Positions 16,358 to 30,270 of a stretch of 64,000 bases of DNA are shown here, piece after piece. The DNA lies in assembly GCA_002238485.1 (NCBI GenBank), contig MPMG01000004.1:124001-188000 (forward strand), read 5' to 3'. Source of the stretch: Chloroflexi bacterium bin20. Its GTDB lineage: Bacteria; Chloroflexota; Anaerolineae; Aggregatilineales; Phototrophicaceae. The translations under genes and the position numbers were made by a program. The notes beneath the pieces were generated by a model, which saw only the letters and a list, made by a program, of their open reading frames with translations, was not told the DNA's origin and did no database searches. Within the stretch, counting starts at the first letter, position 1; every line of letters begins with the position of its first letter.

Positions 16358-17463
16358 TCCAACGCGCCGCTATCCGACAGATAATCCGCCAGTTGCCGCG
16401 CCATCTCGCTTGTGCCGGCGTCGCTTTGGTGCACGCCATTGATCCAGAACTGTCGTTCGATTGGCAAGTTGGCTGCCATGTCATAAAAGAGAGTGTCGCG
16501 CTCGGTTGCCAGCTCGCGAATGATCTGGTTGTGCTCGGCGACAGCGGCTTGTCGGTAGGGCTGGCTCATGACATCGCCGTTGGGCGCGTCATAGACATAG
16601 GGCGAGTAGGCCCAGGTCATCAGCAAGGTTGCGATATCGCGGCTCTGCGCCATACCAATTATGTTTTCGAGGTTGCGCTGGAAATAGATGGGCGGGTTGG
16701 CATCCAGGACTTGCTGCGCGGTCATGCCCAGGTCCGCGCATACAGCTTTTGCGCCGCTCGTATCCAGCTGGCATCCGCGCACATCGCTGGGCGCGGGCAT
16801 TCTTTCGTCCAGCGAAAAAGCCAGCTGCAGCGAGTCGCCCAGCTTGTGCATGAGCAGCCGCTGCAAGGCGCTGGCCGGCAAAGCTTTATCGAGGGTTCGC
16901 CAGGTGCCGCGCAGCCCGTAGCCCCCCCGATAGTGGGCGGGGTCGACCAGGCGCGCTCGCACATCGTTGGTCGCGTGATAAATGATGATCATGTCGGGAT
17001 CGAGGTCTTGCGCGCGCAGCATGAAGTTGACCGCCGACTCGAAAGTCGAATAGGCTGGCACGCCGGCATTGACCACCTCGACCTGGCTGTAGCCATATTC
17101 ATCAGCCAGCAGCCGCTCAAGTTTGTAGGTCCAAGTCAGTTCGTAGCGATCGAGGTAACCGCCATAGGTGGTGCTGCCGCCCAGAGCCACAATGCGGTAG
17201 CGGTCTGGCGGTTTGGGCTGCGTGATCTCTGGCCCGCGGTAGCCCAGCGAATTGACATCGTCTCGGTTGGGCGTCAAACCATAATTGACGAAAGGGATGG
17301 GGCGATACAGCGACTGCAGCTCGTCAATTTCGGCGCGCGAATAGAGGTAGAGGATCTTTTGCTGCTGCGTGCCAAAGTTGGCGACATAGAAGCGCCAGCC
17401 GACTTCCAGCGCCAGCAACGTCAGCACAATCGCGGCAGCTGACAAGGCTAACTTCTTGCGCAC
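16354..17463 (-). CDS. SGNH/GDSL-type hydrolase, membrane-anchored
   Basis: 369 residues from a GTG start at 17463. An N-terminal signal anchor (about 4-23) suggests an extracytoplasmic location. Block I is ALGGSTTYGGY (nucleophile serine), block III is the HATND motif, and the C-terminal block is INGVHQSDAGTSEMA, which supplies the catalytic histidine but has Asn where many relatives have Asp. Likely an esterase or O-acyl hydrolase acting on an envelope glycan; the substrate is unknown. It lies downstream of rpoB on the same strand with a GC-rich hairpin between. Confidence 0.75.
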   Translation of the reverse strand: MRKKLALSAAAIVLTLLALEVGWRFYVANFGTQQQKILYLYSRAEIDELQSLYRPIPFVNYGLTPNRDDVNSLGYRGPEITQPKPPDRYRIVALGGSTTYGGYLDRYELTWTYKLERLLADEYGYSQVEVVNAGVPAYSTFESAVNFMLRAQDLDPDMIIIYHATNDVRARLVDPAHYRGGYGLRGTWRTLDKALPASALQRLLMHKLGDSLQLAFSLDERMPAPSDVRGCQLDTSGAKAVCADLGMTAQQVLDANPPIYFQRNLENIIGMAQSRDIATLLMTWAYSPYVYDAPNGDVMSQPYRQAAVAEHNQIIRELATERDTLFYDMAANLPIERQFWINGVHQSDAGTSEMARQLADYLSDSGALD

Positions 17464-17498
17464 GAGACTGGCTCGTTTCTTGGCGGATTATGGCTGGT

Positions 17499-17523
17499 GG
17501 GGGCGCTGGCTCTTCACGCCCCC
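17499..17523 (-). terminator. GC-rich hairpin downstream of rpoB
   Basis: Perfect 7-bp arms GGGGGCG and CGCCCCC around an 11-base loop, 16 bases after the rpoB stop. There is no U-tract, so it may be a pause site or a non-canonical terminator. Confidence 0.35.
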
Positions 17524-17538
17524 ATTGTTTATCGCTGG

Positions 17539-22422
<4,884 letters not shown>

Positions 22423-22728
22423 GGCGCGGCTCCTTGGCTGGACTCTGGACTCGGCTGGGGCGGGCATCGACGCGCATAACACACCACACAGGATGGCGAG
22501 ACAATACGCAAGTCAACCAACACAAATTGTCGTGGTCGGTTTTCATGTATCCGCAGCAATGTGACGGCAAGAAGACTGCAAACCCATAGCGTACAAGAAC
22601 ACCGAAGGTGTTGTCAAGGCAAACCTTGTAATCGGATGATATCGGGAAATGCTTATGCATAGTCTAGCCTATTCGCACGCAATTGCAAGAGTCTTTTCGG
22701 CTTTTGGCAGCAGAATCGACCCAACTCC
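22423..22728. other. intergenic region upstream of rpoB and the methyltransferase
   Basis: 306 bases without a gene between the divergent rpoB and methyltransferase. It holds the rpoB ribosome site, a probable rpoB promoter with a palindrome in its spacer, and a long leader of about 160 bases. I saw no tRNA, ribosomal-protein gene or obvious attenuator. Confidence 0.6.
22588..22617 (-). promoter_or_regulatory. probable rpoB promoter with spacer palindrome
   Basis: On the minus strand: TTGACA (22617-22612), an 18-base spacer and TACGCT (22593-22588). The palindrome AACACC-GAA-GGTGTT (22598-22612) fills most of the spacer and touches the -35 box, an arrangement suited to a regulator. The -10 match is weak. 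Confidence 0.4.
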
Positions 22729-23529
22729 ATGACCGCACCGTCACATGCCCCGGATGTGAAGAGCCATGTGCAGCGTCAATTCGCCGATGTCGCCGCCAAT
22801 TATCGCACCAGCAAAGTTCATGCCGCCGGCGCAGACCTCGAGTTGATGGTCGCGGCTGCCGACCCGCAGGCTGATATGCTGGCGCTGGACGCGGGCTGTG
22901 GAGCTGGACACAGCGCCCTGGCATTGGCAGAGCGCGCAGGCAGCGTATTCGCCTGCGACTTCACCCGCGCTATGCTCGACCAGGTGGAGGCGCTGGCAGA
23001 CGAACGCGCCATCAACAGTCTGGCGCTACAGCAAGCGGATGTAGAGCAGCTGCCCTATTCTGCCGCCAGCTTTGACATCGTCACCACACGCTACAGCGCG
23101 CACCATTGGCAAGAACCCGAACGGGCGCTTGCGGAGTTTCGGCGCGTGCTGAAGCCAAGCGGCGTCTTCGTCATCAGCGATATCATGGCTGGCGAAGATT
23201 TTGCCCAGGACACCTTTTTGCAGACCATCGAATTGCTGCGCGACCCATCGCATGTCCGCGACTTCCGCCTTTCCGAATGGCTGGCGATGCTGCGAGCAGC
23301 TGGATTCGTAGCGGAGGTGCTGGACCGATTCGAGCTCAGCCTGCACTTTGCCACCTGGACGCAGCGCATGCGCACGGCTCGATCCAATCGCGACATGATC
23401 AAATCGCTCTTCGCCGGCGCGTCCGCAGACATCCGCAGGGGCTTTGGATTGCCCGAGCAGATCAGCGGCGATGACTTCTCTTTTACGATCCCCGGCGCGG
23501 TGATCCGAGGTCGACCAGCAGTCGTCTAG
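22729..23529 (+). CDS. class I SAM-dependent methyltransferase (UbiE-like)
   Basis: 266 residues. Motif I is LALDAGCGAGHSALALAE, motif II is ACDFTRAMLDQV, and the post-motif segment is VEQLPYSAASFDIVTTRYSAHHW, followed by LAEFRRVLKPSGVFVISD. The order matches the Methyltransf_11 family. The substrate cannot be told from sequence; relatives methylate quinones or small molecules. It is transcribed alone and converges with the ABC-F gene, leaving only 6 bases between the stops. Confidence 0.85.
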   Translation: MTAPSHAPDVKSHVQRQFADVAANYRTSKVHAAGADLELMVAAADPQADMLALDAGCGAGHSALALAERAGSVFACDFTRAMLDQVEALADERAINSLALQQADVEQLPYSAASFDIVTTRYSAHHWQEPERALAEFRRVLKPSGVFVISDIMAGEDFAQDTFLQTIELLRDPSHVRDFRLSEWLAMLRAAGFVAEVLDRFELSLHFATWTQRMRTARSNRDMIKSLFAGASADIRRGFGLPEQISGDDFSFTIPGAVIRGRPAVV

Positions 23530-23535
23530 TTCAGA

Positions 23536-25182
23536 TTACAGACGCCCGGTCGCATGCAGGTACTCGGTATAGCCGCCCTGATATTCGCGCAACTCGCCCC
23601 CGCGCAGCTCGACAAGCCGGTCGACAGTCTGGTCGAGGAAGTAGCGGTCGTGCGAGACAATGACGACTGTGCCGACGAATTCGTCTAGCGCGCCTTCCAG
23701 GACTTCAACCGAGGCGATATCCAGGTTGTTGGTCGGCTCGTCCAGCAACAGCAGATTCGGCTCTTGCAGCATAACCAGCGCCAGCTGCAGGCGACTGCGT
23801 TCGCCGCCCGACAAGCTGCCGATGGGCTGATGCGCCTGCTGATAGCTGAACGCCATGCCCAGCAAAAAAGAAACTGCGTTGGATTCACTGCTGTTTTGGG
23901 TGCTGCGGATCAACTGCAATGGAGTCTTTTCCAGCCAGCCGTCCAGAGTCTGATGCTCTTGCGAATAATAGCCGATGCGCACGCTGGGACCGACCTTGAC
24001 CTCGCCCAAAGTCGGCTGCAGTTCGCCCAGGACCAGCTTGAGCAAGACAGTCTTGCCCGCGCCGTTGCCACCGATGATGCCCACGCGCTCGCCATGCCGA
24101 ATAAGCAGATCGGCATTCATAAAGAGCGGCTCATCATCAAAAGCCATGCACAGCTCGCGCAGCTCCAGCACATTCTTGCTGCCGCGCCAGCCTGCCACCT
24201 TGAAGTCCATCAAACGCCGTTCGCCCACTTTCTCGATGATTTCGCCGCGGTCCTGCATTTTCTGCAACATGCGCCGGCGTTGACGGGCTGCCAGCATGTG
24301 CTTGCGGCTCAGCACCTGGCGCGCCCAGCGTTCGAAGCGCTCGATCATTTCTTCCAGGCGGGCGATCTCTTTCTGCTGCGTTACATATTCCTGCTGTTGG
24401 CGCAGGCGGCGGCGTTCGCGTTCGTTGATGTAATAGGAATAGTTGCCGTGATAGACGATCAGTTTGCCGTCTTCCAGTTCGACGGTCTGCGTGGCTACTT
24501 CGTCCAGCAGGTAGCGGTCGTGCGAAATGATGACGACAGCACCGCGGTAGTTGTGGATGAAACGTTCCAGTTGGTGTTTGCCATCCAGGTCGAGGTGGTT
24601 GTCCGGCTCGTCCAGCAGCAGCAGATCGGGCGCGGAAACCGCCAGCTGCACCAGCGAGACCAGCTTCTTTTGCCCGCCCGACAAGCTTTCGTTGTGCCGG
24701 GCATAGTCTTCTTCATCAAAGCCGAGCATGGCCAGCAACTCACGCACATGGCTGGCGTGTCGATGCCCGTTCATCCGTTCATAGCGCGCCAGCTGGGCTT
24801 CGTGCTCTTCCAGCGTTTCTGCCAGGCGCGAAGCGTCGCTGTAGACAGCCGGGTCGGCCAGCCGTGCTTCGATCGCGGTCAGCGTCTTTTCTGCGGCAGC
24901 CAGCTCGGGCGGTTTGACCAGGGCAGTTTTCAGCAGGGTCTTATTGGCAGGCAGCTCGATATCTTGTGGCAAGCCGGCGATGCGACCATGCGGTTGGATT
25001 GTGATATGCCCGCTGTCGGGGGACAATTCGCCCAGCAGCAGCTTGAAGAGCGTGGATTTGCCCGCGCCATTGGCGCCAACCAGGGCAATGCGGTCGCGGT
25101 CGTTTATGTCCCACGAAATCCCGCGATATAGCTCGCGCCCGGCGAAGTTGACGCCGACATTGTGCAACTGAATGATGCGCAT
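23536..25182 (-). CDS. ABC-F family ATPase (ribosome-associated)
   Basis: 548 residues with two ABC domains and no membrane segment. Domain 1 has Walker A GANGAGKSTLFKLLLG, signature LSGGQKKLVSL and Walker B LLLDEPDNHLDLDG. Domain 2 has GGNGAGKTVLLKL, LSGGERSRLQLAL and LLLDEPTNNLDIAS. The linker between them is a long basic helical pair (about 245-320), the hallmark of ABC-F factors. Domain 1 has DEPDNHLD in place of the common DEPTNHLD. ABC-F proteins act on the ribosome in translation or antibiotic protection; the subfamily is not resolved. Confidence 0.92.
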   Translation of the reverse strand: MRIIQLHNVGVNFAGRELYRGISWDINDRDRIALVGANGAGKSTLFKLLLGELSPDSGHITIQPHGRIAGLPQDIELPANKTLLKTALVKPPELAAAEKTLTAIEARLADPAVYSDASRLAETLEEHEAQLARYERMNGHRHASHVRELLAMLGFDEEDYARHNESLSGGQKKLVSLVQLAVSAPDLLLLDEPDNHLDLDGKHQLERFIHNYRGAVVIISHDRYLLDEVATQTVELEDGKLIVYHGNYSYYINERERRRLRQQQEYVTQQKEIARLEEMIERFERWARQVLSRKHMLAARQRRRMLQKMQDRGEIIEKVGERRLMDFKVAGWRGSKNVLELRELCMAFDDEPLFMNADLLIRHGERVGIIGGNGAGKTVLLKLVLGELQPTLGEVKVGPSVRIGYYSQEHQTLDGWLEKTPLQLIRSTQNSSESNAVSFLLGMAFSYQQAHQPIGSLSGGERSRLQLALVMLQEPNLLLLDEPTNNLDIASVEVLEGALDEFVGTVVIVSHDRYFLDQTVDRLVELRGGELREYQGGYTEYLHATGRL

Positions 25183-25260
25183 GGAGATTGGCTGCCCGAG
25201 GCTGTGCTAGTGCATTCCCTTGTACCACAAGCTTTGCAGAGCGTGTAGACTTGAGGTGTC

Positions 25261-26328
25261 ATGATCATCGTCGATGCTTTGCAGAATATCGCGCCAAACG
25301 CCTTGCAGCTGGGGCGGGATTATGCCAGTTGGGCATGGCTGCAGCGCGGCGCTCAAACGAATTCAAACGCTCCCCCTGCTAGCACCAGCCTGCGCGACAA
25401 TCTGTTGGGTCGGGTGGCGCTGGTCTTCGGCAGCATACCAGTATGGGACGAGGCGGCGCAAGGTCTGCCTGCCTGGGTGCGCTACACCAGCCGCGGACAC
25501 AATGATGCGCAAAGAATCGCGCGCTGGCAGCTGGATCATTATCAGCGACTGGCGGACGACAACCAGCAGATTCGCCTTGTCTTGAGTAGGCAAGATCTGG
25601 ATGAGGTGCTGGCGACGTGGCAAGCGAAAGATGACATCGGCGGACGGCTGCAGGGCATCGTGCCTTTGCTGCAGGGCGCGGCGCCGGTCAGCGAACCGAA
25701 GCAAATTGAAGAGTGGCTGGAATACGGCCTGCGCATCGTGGCGCCAGCTTGGGGCAGCAATCGCTATGTGACGGGCGCGGGAGACGATGGCGATCTGACG
25801 CTGCTCGGCTACGAATTGCTGGAAGCGCTGGAGAGTTTCCATATCCTGCTGGATATCGCCCGGATGCCGGGACGCGCGGCTGCCACCGCCATAGAACGCT
25901 ACGAAGGAGCGATCATCGCCAGCCACACCAGCCCACGCCGCAACTATGACCATCCGCACTGCCTGTCCGACGCGCTGATCCGGCAACTGTGCCAGCGTGA
26001 CGGCGTGATGGGCATAATGCTGTATAATCGATATCTGCGGCGTGACTGGCATCCCAGCGACCCCAAGCGGCGGGTTACGCTGTCGCACTGGGTCGATACC
26101 GTTGATTATGTCTGCCAGTTGGTGGGCAACGCTGCGCATGTCGGCTTGGGCAGCGACATCGACGGCGGTTATGCCTACAGCAGCCTGCCCGCGGAAATTG
26201 ATACCAGTTGCGATCTGTGGCTGCTGCGGGGCGCCCTGGGCGAGCGCGGCTTTTCTGATGACGAGGCGGCAGCCATTCTGGGCGGCAACATGCTGCGCAA
26301 ACTGCGAGAAAGCTTGGCAAACGGATAA
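25261..26328 (+). CDS. membrane-dipeptidase (M19)-like protein with degenerate metal site
   Basis: 355 residues, GAGG ribosome site. The overall M19 layout is recognisable: GDLTLLGYELLEALESFHIL, then IIASHTSPRRNYDHPHCLSD, then HVGLGSDIDGGY and a C-terminal GGNMLRKLRES. Metal ligands expected of active M19 enzymes are altered. The N-terminal HxD motif reads VDALQN, and the DxSH motif reads DIARM. The SHTSPRR histidine remains. It is therefore possibly a non-hydrolytic relative or an enzyme with a changed metal site. It forms a unit with the membrane protein gene 6 bases downstream. Confidence 0.7.
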   Translation: MIIVDALQNIAPNALQLGRDYASWAWLQRGAQTNSNAPPASTSLRDNLLGRVALVFGSIPVWDEAAQGLPAWVRYTSRGHNDAQRIARWQLDHYQRLADDNQQIRLVLSRQDLDEVLATWQAKDDIGGRLQGIVPLLQGAAPVSEPKQIEEWLEYGLRIVAPAWGSNRYVTGAGDDGDLTLLGYELLEALESFHILLDIARMPGRAAATAIERYEGAIIASHTSPRRNYDHPHCLSDALIRQLCQRDGVMGIMLYNRYLRRDWHPSDPKRRVTLSHWVDTVDYVCQLVGNAAHVGLGSDIDGGYAYSSLPAEIDTSCDLWLLRGALGERGFSDDEAAAILGGNMLRKLRESLANG

Positions 26329-26334
26329 GAAGCC

Positions 26335-26850
26335 ATGTGGCGATTTTCACAGGTTGGCATAGCCTTGGGCGCTTTGGGCGCGATGATCTGTTTCATGGGT
26401 CTATTCCCCGGCGTCACCGGCGCAGCGACAACGGCGGGCATTGGTCTCGTGCAGGTGCTGATGGTGGTGGTCGGCTACGGATTTCTGGTCTTGGGCGCGC
26501 TGATTTACCTGAAGTGCATATTTTTCCTTGGCGTGGCGGCCACACTCAGCCAGCAGATCGGTTTGCGGCTGGCGATCACGGGCATTTTGTTCGCGGCGAT
26601 GGCGGGCTTGGCAGATATTGTCGGCTTTGGCTCGCATATTCGCGATGACGCTAGCGATATATTCTTCGGGCAACTGCAGATGGTGGGCATTCTGGCGAGC
26701 TTTGCGCTGTCGTCGGTTGGCGTGCTGGTCTATGTGCTGGCTGGCGCGAAACTTGCCCGGCACACGCCGGTCGAAGCGCTCAGCGACAGCATCGCCGGCG
26801 TCGACGATACGAGAGAAGTGCCTTTGGTCGATCTGGACGAGCCGGTTTGA
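26335..26850 (+). CDS. four-helix membrane protein of unknown function
   Basis: 171 residues with four clear hydrophobic helices (about 5-29, 40-65, 75-97, 113-138) and an acidic cytoplasmic-looking C-terminal tail. No family was recognised. It starts 6 bases after the M19-like gene and is followed by a glycosyltransferase 31 bases on, so it is probably cotranscribed. Confidence 0.75.
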   Translation: MWRFSQVGIALGALGAMICFMGLFPGVTGAATTAGIGLVQVLMVVVGYGFLVLGALIYLKCIFFLGVAATLSQQIGLRLAITGILFAAMAGLADIVGFGSHIRDDASDIFFGQLQMVGILASFALSSVGVLVYVLAGAKLARHTPVEALSDSIAGVDDTREVPLVDLDEPV

Positions 26851-26881
26851 CACGGTCTGCGCAGCCGCAAAGGAATTTGCC

Positions 26882-28024
26882 TTGTCTGACGAGCGACCCA
26901 GCTTGCTCTTTGTGGTGAATATCCCGCGCTTTTTTGTGTCGCATCGTCTGCCACTGGCGCTGGCGGCGCGAGAGGCTGGCTTTTCTGTCTCGGTGGCGAC
27001 CTCTGGCGACGACACAGCATCGGTAAGGCGCATCAAGACGGCGGACCTGCCTTTTCACCCCCTGCCCTTCAGCCAGCACGGCACCAACCCGCTGCACGAG
27101 CTGTGGACTCTGTTGACGCTGCGTCGATTGTACGCGCGGCTGCAGCCCGATCTGCTGCACCATGTCAGCATCAAACCCGTGCTCTATGGCGGGATAGCTG
27201 CCCGGCTCTGCAGGCGGGGGGCGGTAGTCAATGCCATGAGCGGGCTGGGCTATGTGTTTGCGGGCGCCGGCTTCAAAGCGCGGCTGATCGACTGCTTGTC
27301 CGCGCCGGCTTTCAAACTGGCCTTGGCTGGCGCAGGCAACCGCATCATCTTTCAAAATCCGGACGATCAGCGGCTTTTCATCCAGCGCGGACTCGTCGAT
27401 CGAAGGCGAACGCGACTCATCCGCGGGTCGGGTGTCGATGAAACAGTCTTCTGCCCAGCGGAGGAGCCAGCTGCCGATTTGCCAGTGGTTTTGTATGCCG
27501 GGCGCTTGCTGTGGCAGAAGGGCCTGGGCGACTTTGTAGAGATGGCGCGGCGCTTGCGGGAGCGAGCAATCTTCCGCGTTGTCGGCTATGCAGAGCCCAC
27601 CAGCCCGCTGAGCGTGCCCATGCGGCAGCTGGATGCCTGGCAGGATGAGGGGCTCATCGAATGGCAAGGGGAGCGAACAGACATGCCAGGGGTATACGCC
27701 AAAAGCCGACTCGTCTGCTTGCCATCGACCTACGGCGAAGGCGTGCCCAAGGTTTTGATTGAAGCAGCTGCCTGCGCGCGCGCCTGCGTAACCACCGACA
27801 ATCCTGGCTGCCGCGAGATCGTGCGCGAGGGCGTCAATGGCCGTCTCGTGCCGCCTGGCGATGTCGAGGCGCTGACCGTGGCTGTGCGGAAGCTGCTGGA
27901 CGACCCAGACACCTGCCGGCGTATGGGCGCGGCAGGCAGGCAGATTGTGCTGGACGACTTTACCCTCTCGCGCGTCTGCGATGACACGATCGCGCTGTAT
28001 CGCGAGTTGTTGAACCGCAGCTAG
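26882..28024 (+). CDS. glycosyltransferase family 4
   Basis: 380 residues from a TTG at 26882 with AAAGGA 8 bases upstream. The open frame extends far into the preceding gene, but similarity begins here. GT4 features are present: an N-terminal Rossmann domain (SLLFVVNIPRFFVSHRLPLA), then VVLYAGRLLWQKGLGDFVEM, and the nucleotide-sugar loop PSTYGEGVPKVLIEAAACA, in which the E-x7-E glutamates are present as E-G-V-P-K-V-L-I-E. Likely transfers a sugar to a lipid carrier or cell-surface glycan. It converges with nfi, 5 bases apart. Confidence 0.88.
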   Translation: MSDERPSLLFVVNIPRFFVSHRLPLALAAREAGFSVSVATSGDDTASVRRIKTADLPFHPLPFSQHGTNPLHELWTLLTLRRLYARLQPDLLHHVSIKPVLYGGIAARLCRRGAVVNAMSGLGYVFAGAGFKARLIDCLSAPAFKLALAGAGNRIIFQNPDDQRLFIQRGLVDRRRTRLIRGSGVDETVFCPAEEPAADLPVVLYAGRLLWQKGLGDFVEMARRLRERAIFRVVGYAEPTSPLSVPMRQLDAWQDEGLIEWQGERTDMPGVYAKSRLVCLPSTYGEGVPKVLIEAAACARACVTTDNPGCREIVREGVNGRLVPPGDVEALTVAVRKLLDDPDTCRRMGAAGRQIVLDDFTLSRVCDDTIALYRELLNRS

Positions 28025-28029
28025 GCTGG

Positions 28030-28689
28030 TTATAGGGTGGCTGCCTTGTGCGCGGCGCGGACAGGCTCGGGCAGTCGAAAGCGCGTTGTGCAGCGCAGGG
28101 TGATTTCAACCGCGGTTTCGATATCCGCCAGATGCCCCACCGAAACATAGATGGGTTTGACATGAACGCGCGAGCGCAAAACGACTCCCAGCGCTTCGCC
28201 GCGATGGATCAGCGGGCTGCGCGCGCCTTTGACATCGGCGGGCAGCCGATAATCGCCGATGTAATGTGATTTGCCGCAGCCGATAGTTGGTCGCCCCAGC
28301 CACAAGCCCAGATGCGCCGCGATGCCCATTCTGCGCGGGTGGATCTGCCCCATGCCATCAAAGAGGAAGGCATCTGGCTCGATTTCTAACCGCCGCAGCG
28401 CCGCCAGCACGACCGGTCCTTCGCGGAATGCCAGCAAGCCGGGGATGTAGGGAAAGCGCGTCGCTTCGGCTGCGCGAGCAGTTTCGATGATCGCCAACTG
28501 TGGCAAGCGCATGACAACGACCGCCGCCTGTGACATGCCGCCACGCACACTGACATCCACGCCAGCAACTGTGTGGACCTGCTGCAAATCCAACGGCGCA
28601 TTGTCGACCAAGTGTTTCGCCAAGTCGCGCTGCAGAGCCACAGCTGCTTTGGGGCTGAGATCCCAGCTATGCAGATCGTCGATTTTCAT
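28030..28689 (-). CDS. nfi: endonuclease V (deoxyinosine 3'-endonuclease)
   Basis: 219 residues with all family motifs: VAGVDVS (metal-binding Asp), YIPGLLAFREGP (the loop with the catalytic glutamate), DGMGQIHPRRMGIAAHLG, GCGKSHYIG and KPIYVSVGH. It nicks DNA next to deaminated adenine. It lies just downstream of rpoD, gap 24 bases, on the same strand. Confidence 0.95.
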   Translation of the reverse strand: MKIDDLHSWDLSPKAAVALQRDLAKHLVDNAPLDLQQVHTVAGVDVSVRGGMSQAAVVVMRLPQLAIIETARAAEATRFPYIPGLLAFREGPVVLAALRRLEIEPDAFLFDGMGQIHPRRMGIAAHLGLWLGRPTIGCGKSHYIGDYRLPADVKGARSPLIHRGEALGVVLRSRVHVKPIYVSVGHLADIETAVEITLRCTTRFRLPEPVRAAHKAATL

Positions 28690-28713
28690 GTCAGCCGGTA
28701 TAGGCAGCCGCGG

Positions 28714-30270
28714 CTAGATTTCCAGGTAATCGCGCAGTTGCCGCGAGCGCGTCGGGTGGCGCAGCTTTCGCAGGGCTTTGGCTTCGATCTGGCGAATCCG
28801 TTCGCGGGTTACACCGAGCAGGCTGCCGACTTCTTCCAGCGTATTATCTTGCCCGTTCGTCAAGCCAAAGCGCAAGTCCAGCACATTGCGCTCGCGTTCG
28901 CTCAATACACCCAGCGCCGCGCGGATCTGCTCTTTCAGCAGCTGCTTGCCCGCCGAATCCACTGGGCCGGGCGCATTTTCGTCCTCGATGAAGTCGCCCA
29001 ACTGGCTGCTGTCTTCTTGCCCGACTGGCATATCCAGGCTCATCGGTTCTTGACTGATGCGCATGATGCGGCGGACTTTTTGCGTGGCACGGCGAAGTTT
29101 GCGAGCCAGGCGAGTCTCGGGCTCATCGCCAGCCTTTTTGCTCTGTTTGATCGACCTGCGCTCGTCATCGGAAAGGAAGTCCATTTCCAGCGCGATCTGC
29201 TCGGTGGTCGGCTCTGCGCCCAAGATTTGGATGAGGTCGCGCTGCACACGCATCATACGATTGATGGTCTCGACCATATGCACGGGAATGCGGATGGTGC
29301 GGGCTTGGTCGGCGATGGCGCGGCTGATCGACTGGCGGATCCACCAGGTGGCGTAGGTGCTGAACTTGTAGCCTTTGGTGTGGTCGAACTTGTTGACCGC
29401 GCGCAGCAAACCCAGGTTGCCCTCCTGGATGAGATCGAGGAAGCTGATGCCCCGCCCCATGTATCGCTTCGCCACGCTGACCACCAGCCGCAGATTGGCG
29501 CGAGTCAAGGCTTCTGACGAAAGCGCGGCATGCTGCTCGACCTGTTCTTGCTGCTGCTTCGCCAGGCTGACGGGATCGAGCGTGTCTTCGATCCACGAAT
29601 CGAACTCCAACAGGCTGGGCAGCTCTTGCTCTTTGCGAAAGTGGCGCTGCATACGCGTCTGATGCTCGTATGGGAAGAGGTACAGCGCGTGCACGACAGC
29701 GAAGAACTCTCGCGCCAGCCCCGCCCACTTCTCGTCTTTGCCCCATTGCCGCTGGTTGAGGTAGGTGCGAATGTAGGAAAAGCCATCGCGGTCCCAATTG
29801 GCGATCGTCTCTTGTGTTTCTGCCAGCACGCGGAAGAAATCTGGCGCTTCGGCATCCAGCGCGGCAGCCGATGCTTGCAGACGTTGCCAGTCTTCGCGCA
29901 AGCGCAGGTAGGCAAAACGCTCTACATCCAGGTAGTCGGGTTCGCTCGGCGCGGGGCTTTGCTTGTCGAAGCTGGCCAGCTCGTCTTGCAGCGCTTCCAG
30001 GTGTCGTTCGGCGGCGATCTGCGTGCTCAGCCACATTTCGCGGTTGCTGTCCAGCAGCGGCACCTGCCCGATTTCTTTCAGATACATGCGCACGGGGTCA
30101 TCAGATTGTGGCAGGCTTTCGCGCGCGTCGCTCTGGCTGCCGGCATTCAGGCTTCCAGCGGCGATCTCGGTGGTGGTGAAGGCGTCAGTCGACGAGTCGT
30201 CCTTGCTGCCGCGTACATCGACATCGCTGCCCGTGAAGGCATGGATACTGGCACTTGTGCTCAAATCCAT
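28714..30270 (-). CDS. rpoD: RNA polymerase primary sigma factor (sigma-70, group 1)
   Basis: 518 residues. Region 1.2 is [19 protein letters not shown]. Region 2 includes [17 protein letters not shown], then [20 protein letters not shown] and [20 protein letters not shown]. Region 4 has [15 protein letters not shown] and the helix-turn-helix [21 protein letters not shown] non-conserved region of about 170 residues sits between 1.2 and 2. The ATG at 30270 has AGGAG upstream, and overlaps the dnaG stop by 10 bases. Confidence 0.96.
   Translation of the reverse strand: MDLSTSASIHAFTGSDVDVRGSKDDSSTDAFTTTEIAAGSLNAGSQSDARESLPQSDDPVRMYLKEIGQVPLLDSNREMWLSTQIAAERHLEALQDELASFDKQSPAPSEPDYLDVERFAYLRLREDWQRLQASAAALDAEAPDFFRVLAETQETIANWDRDGFSYIRTYLNQRQWGKDEKWAGLAREFFAVVHALYLFPYEHQTRMQRHFRKEQELPSLLEFDSWIEDTLDPVSLAKQQQEQVEQHAALSSEALTRANLRLVVSVAKRYMGRGISFLDLIQEGNLGLLRAVNKFDHTKGYKFSTYATWWIRQSISRAIADQARTIRIPVHMVETINRMMRVQRDLIQILGAEPTTEQIALEMDFLSDDERRSIKQSKKAGDEPETRLARKLRRATQKVRRIMRISQEPMSLDMPVGQEDSSQLGDFIEDENAPGPVDSAGKQLLKEQIRAALGVLSERERNVLDLRFGLTNGQDNTLEEVGSLLGVTRERIRQIEAKALRKLRHPTRSRQLRDYLEI

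Noticed and set aside
23764..25131. 455-residue plus-strand frame over the ABC-F gene
   Set aside because: Antisense to both intact ABC domains.
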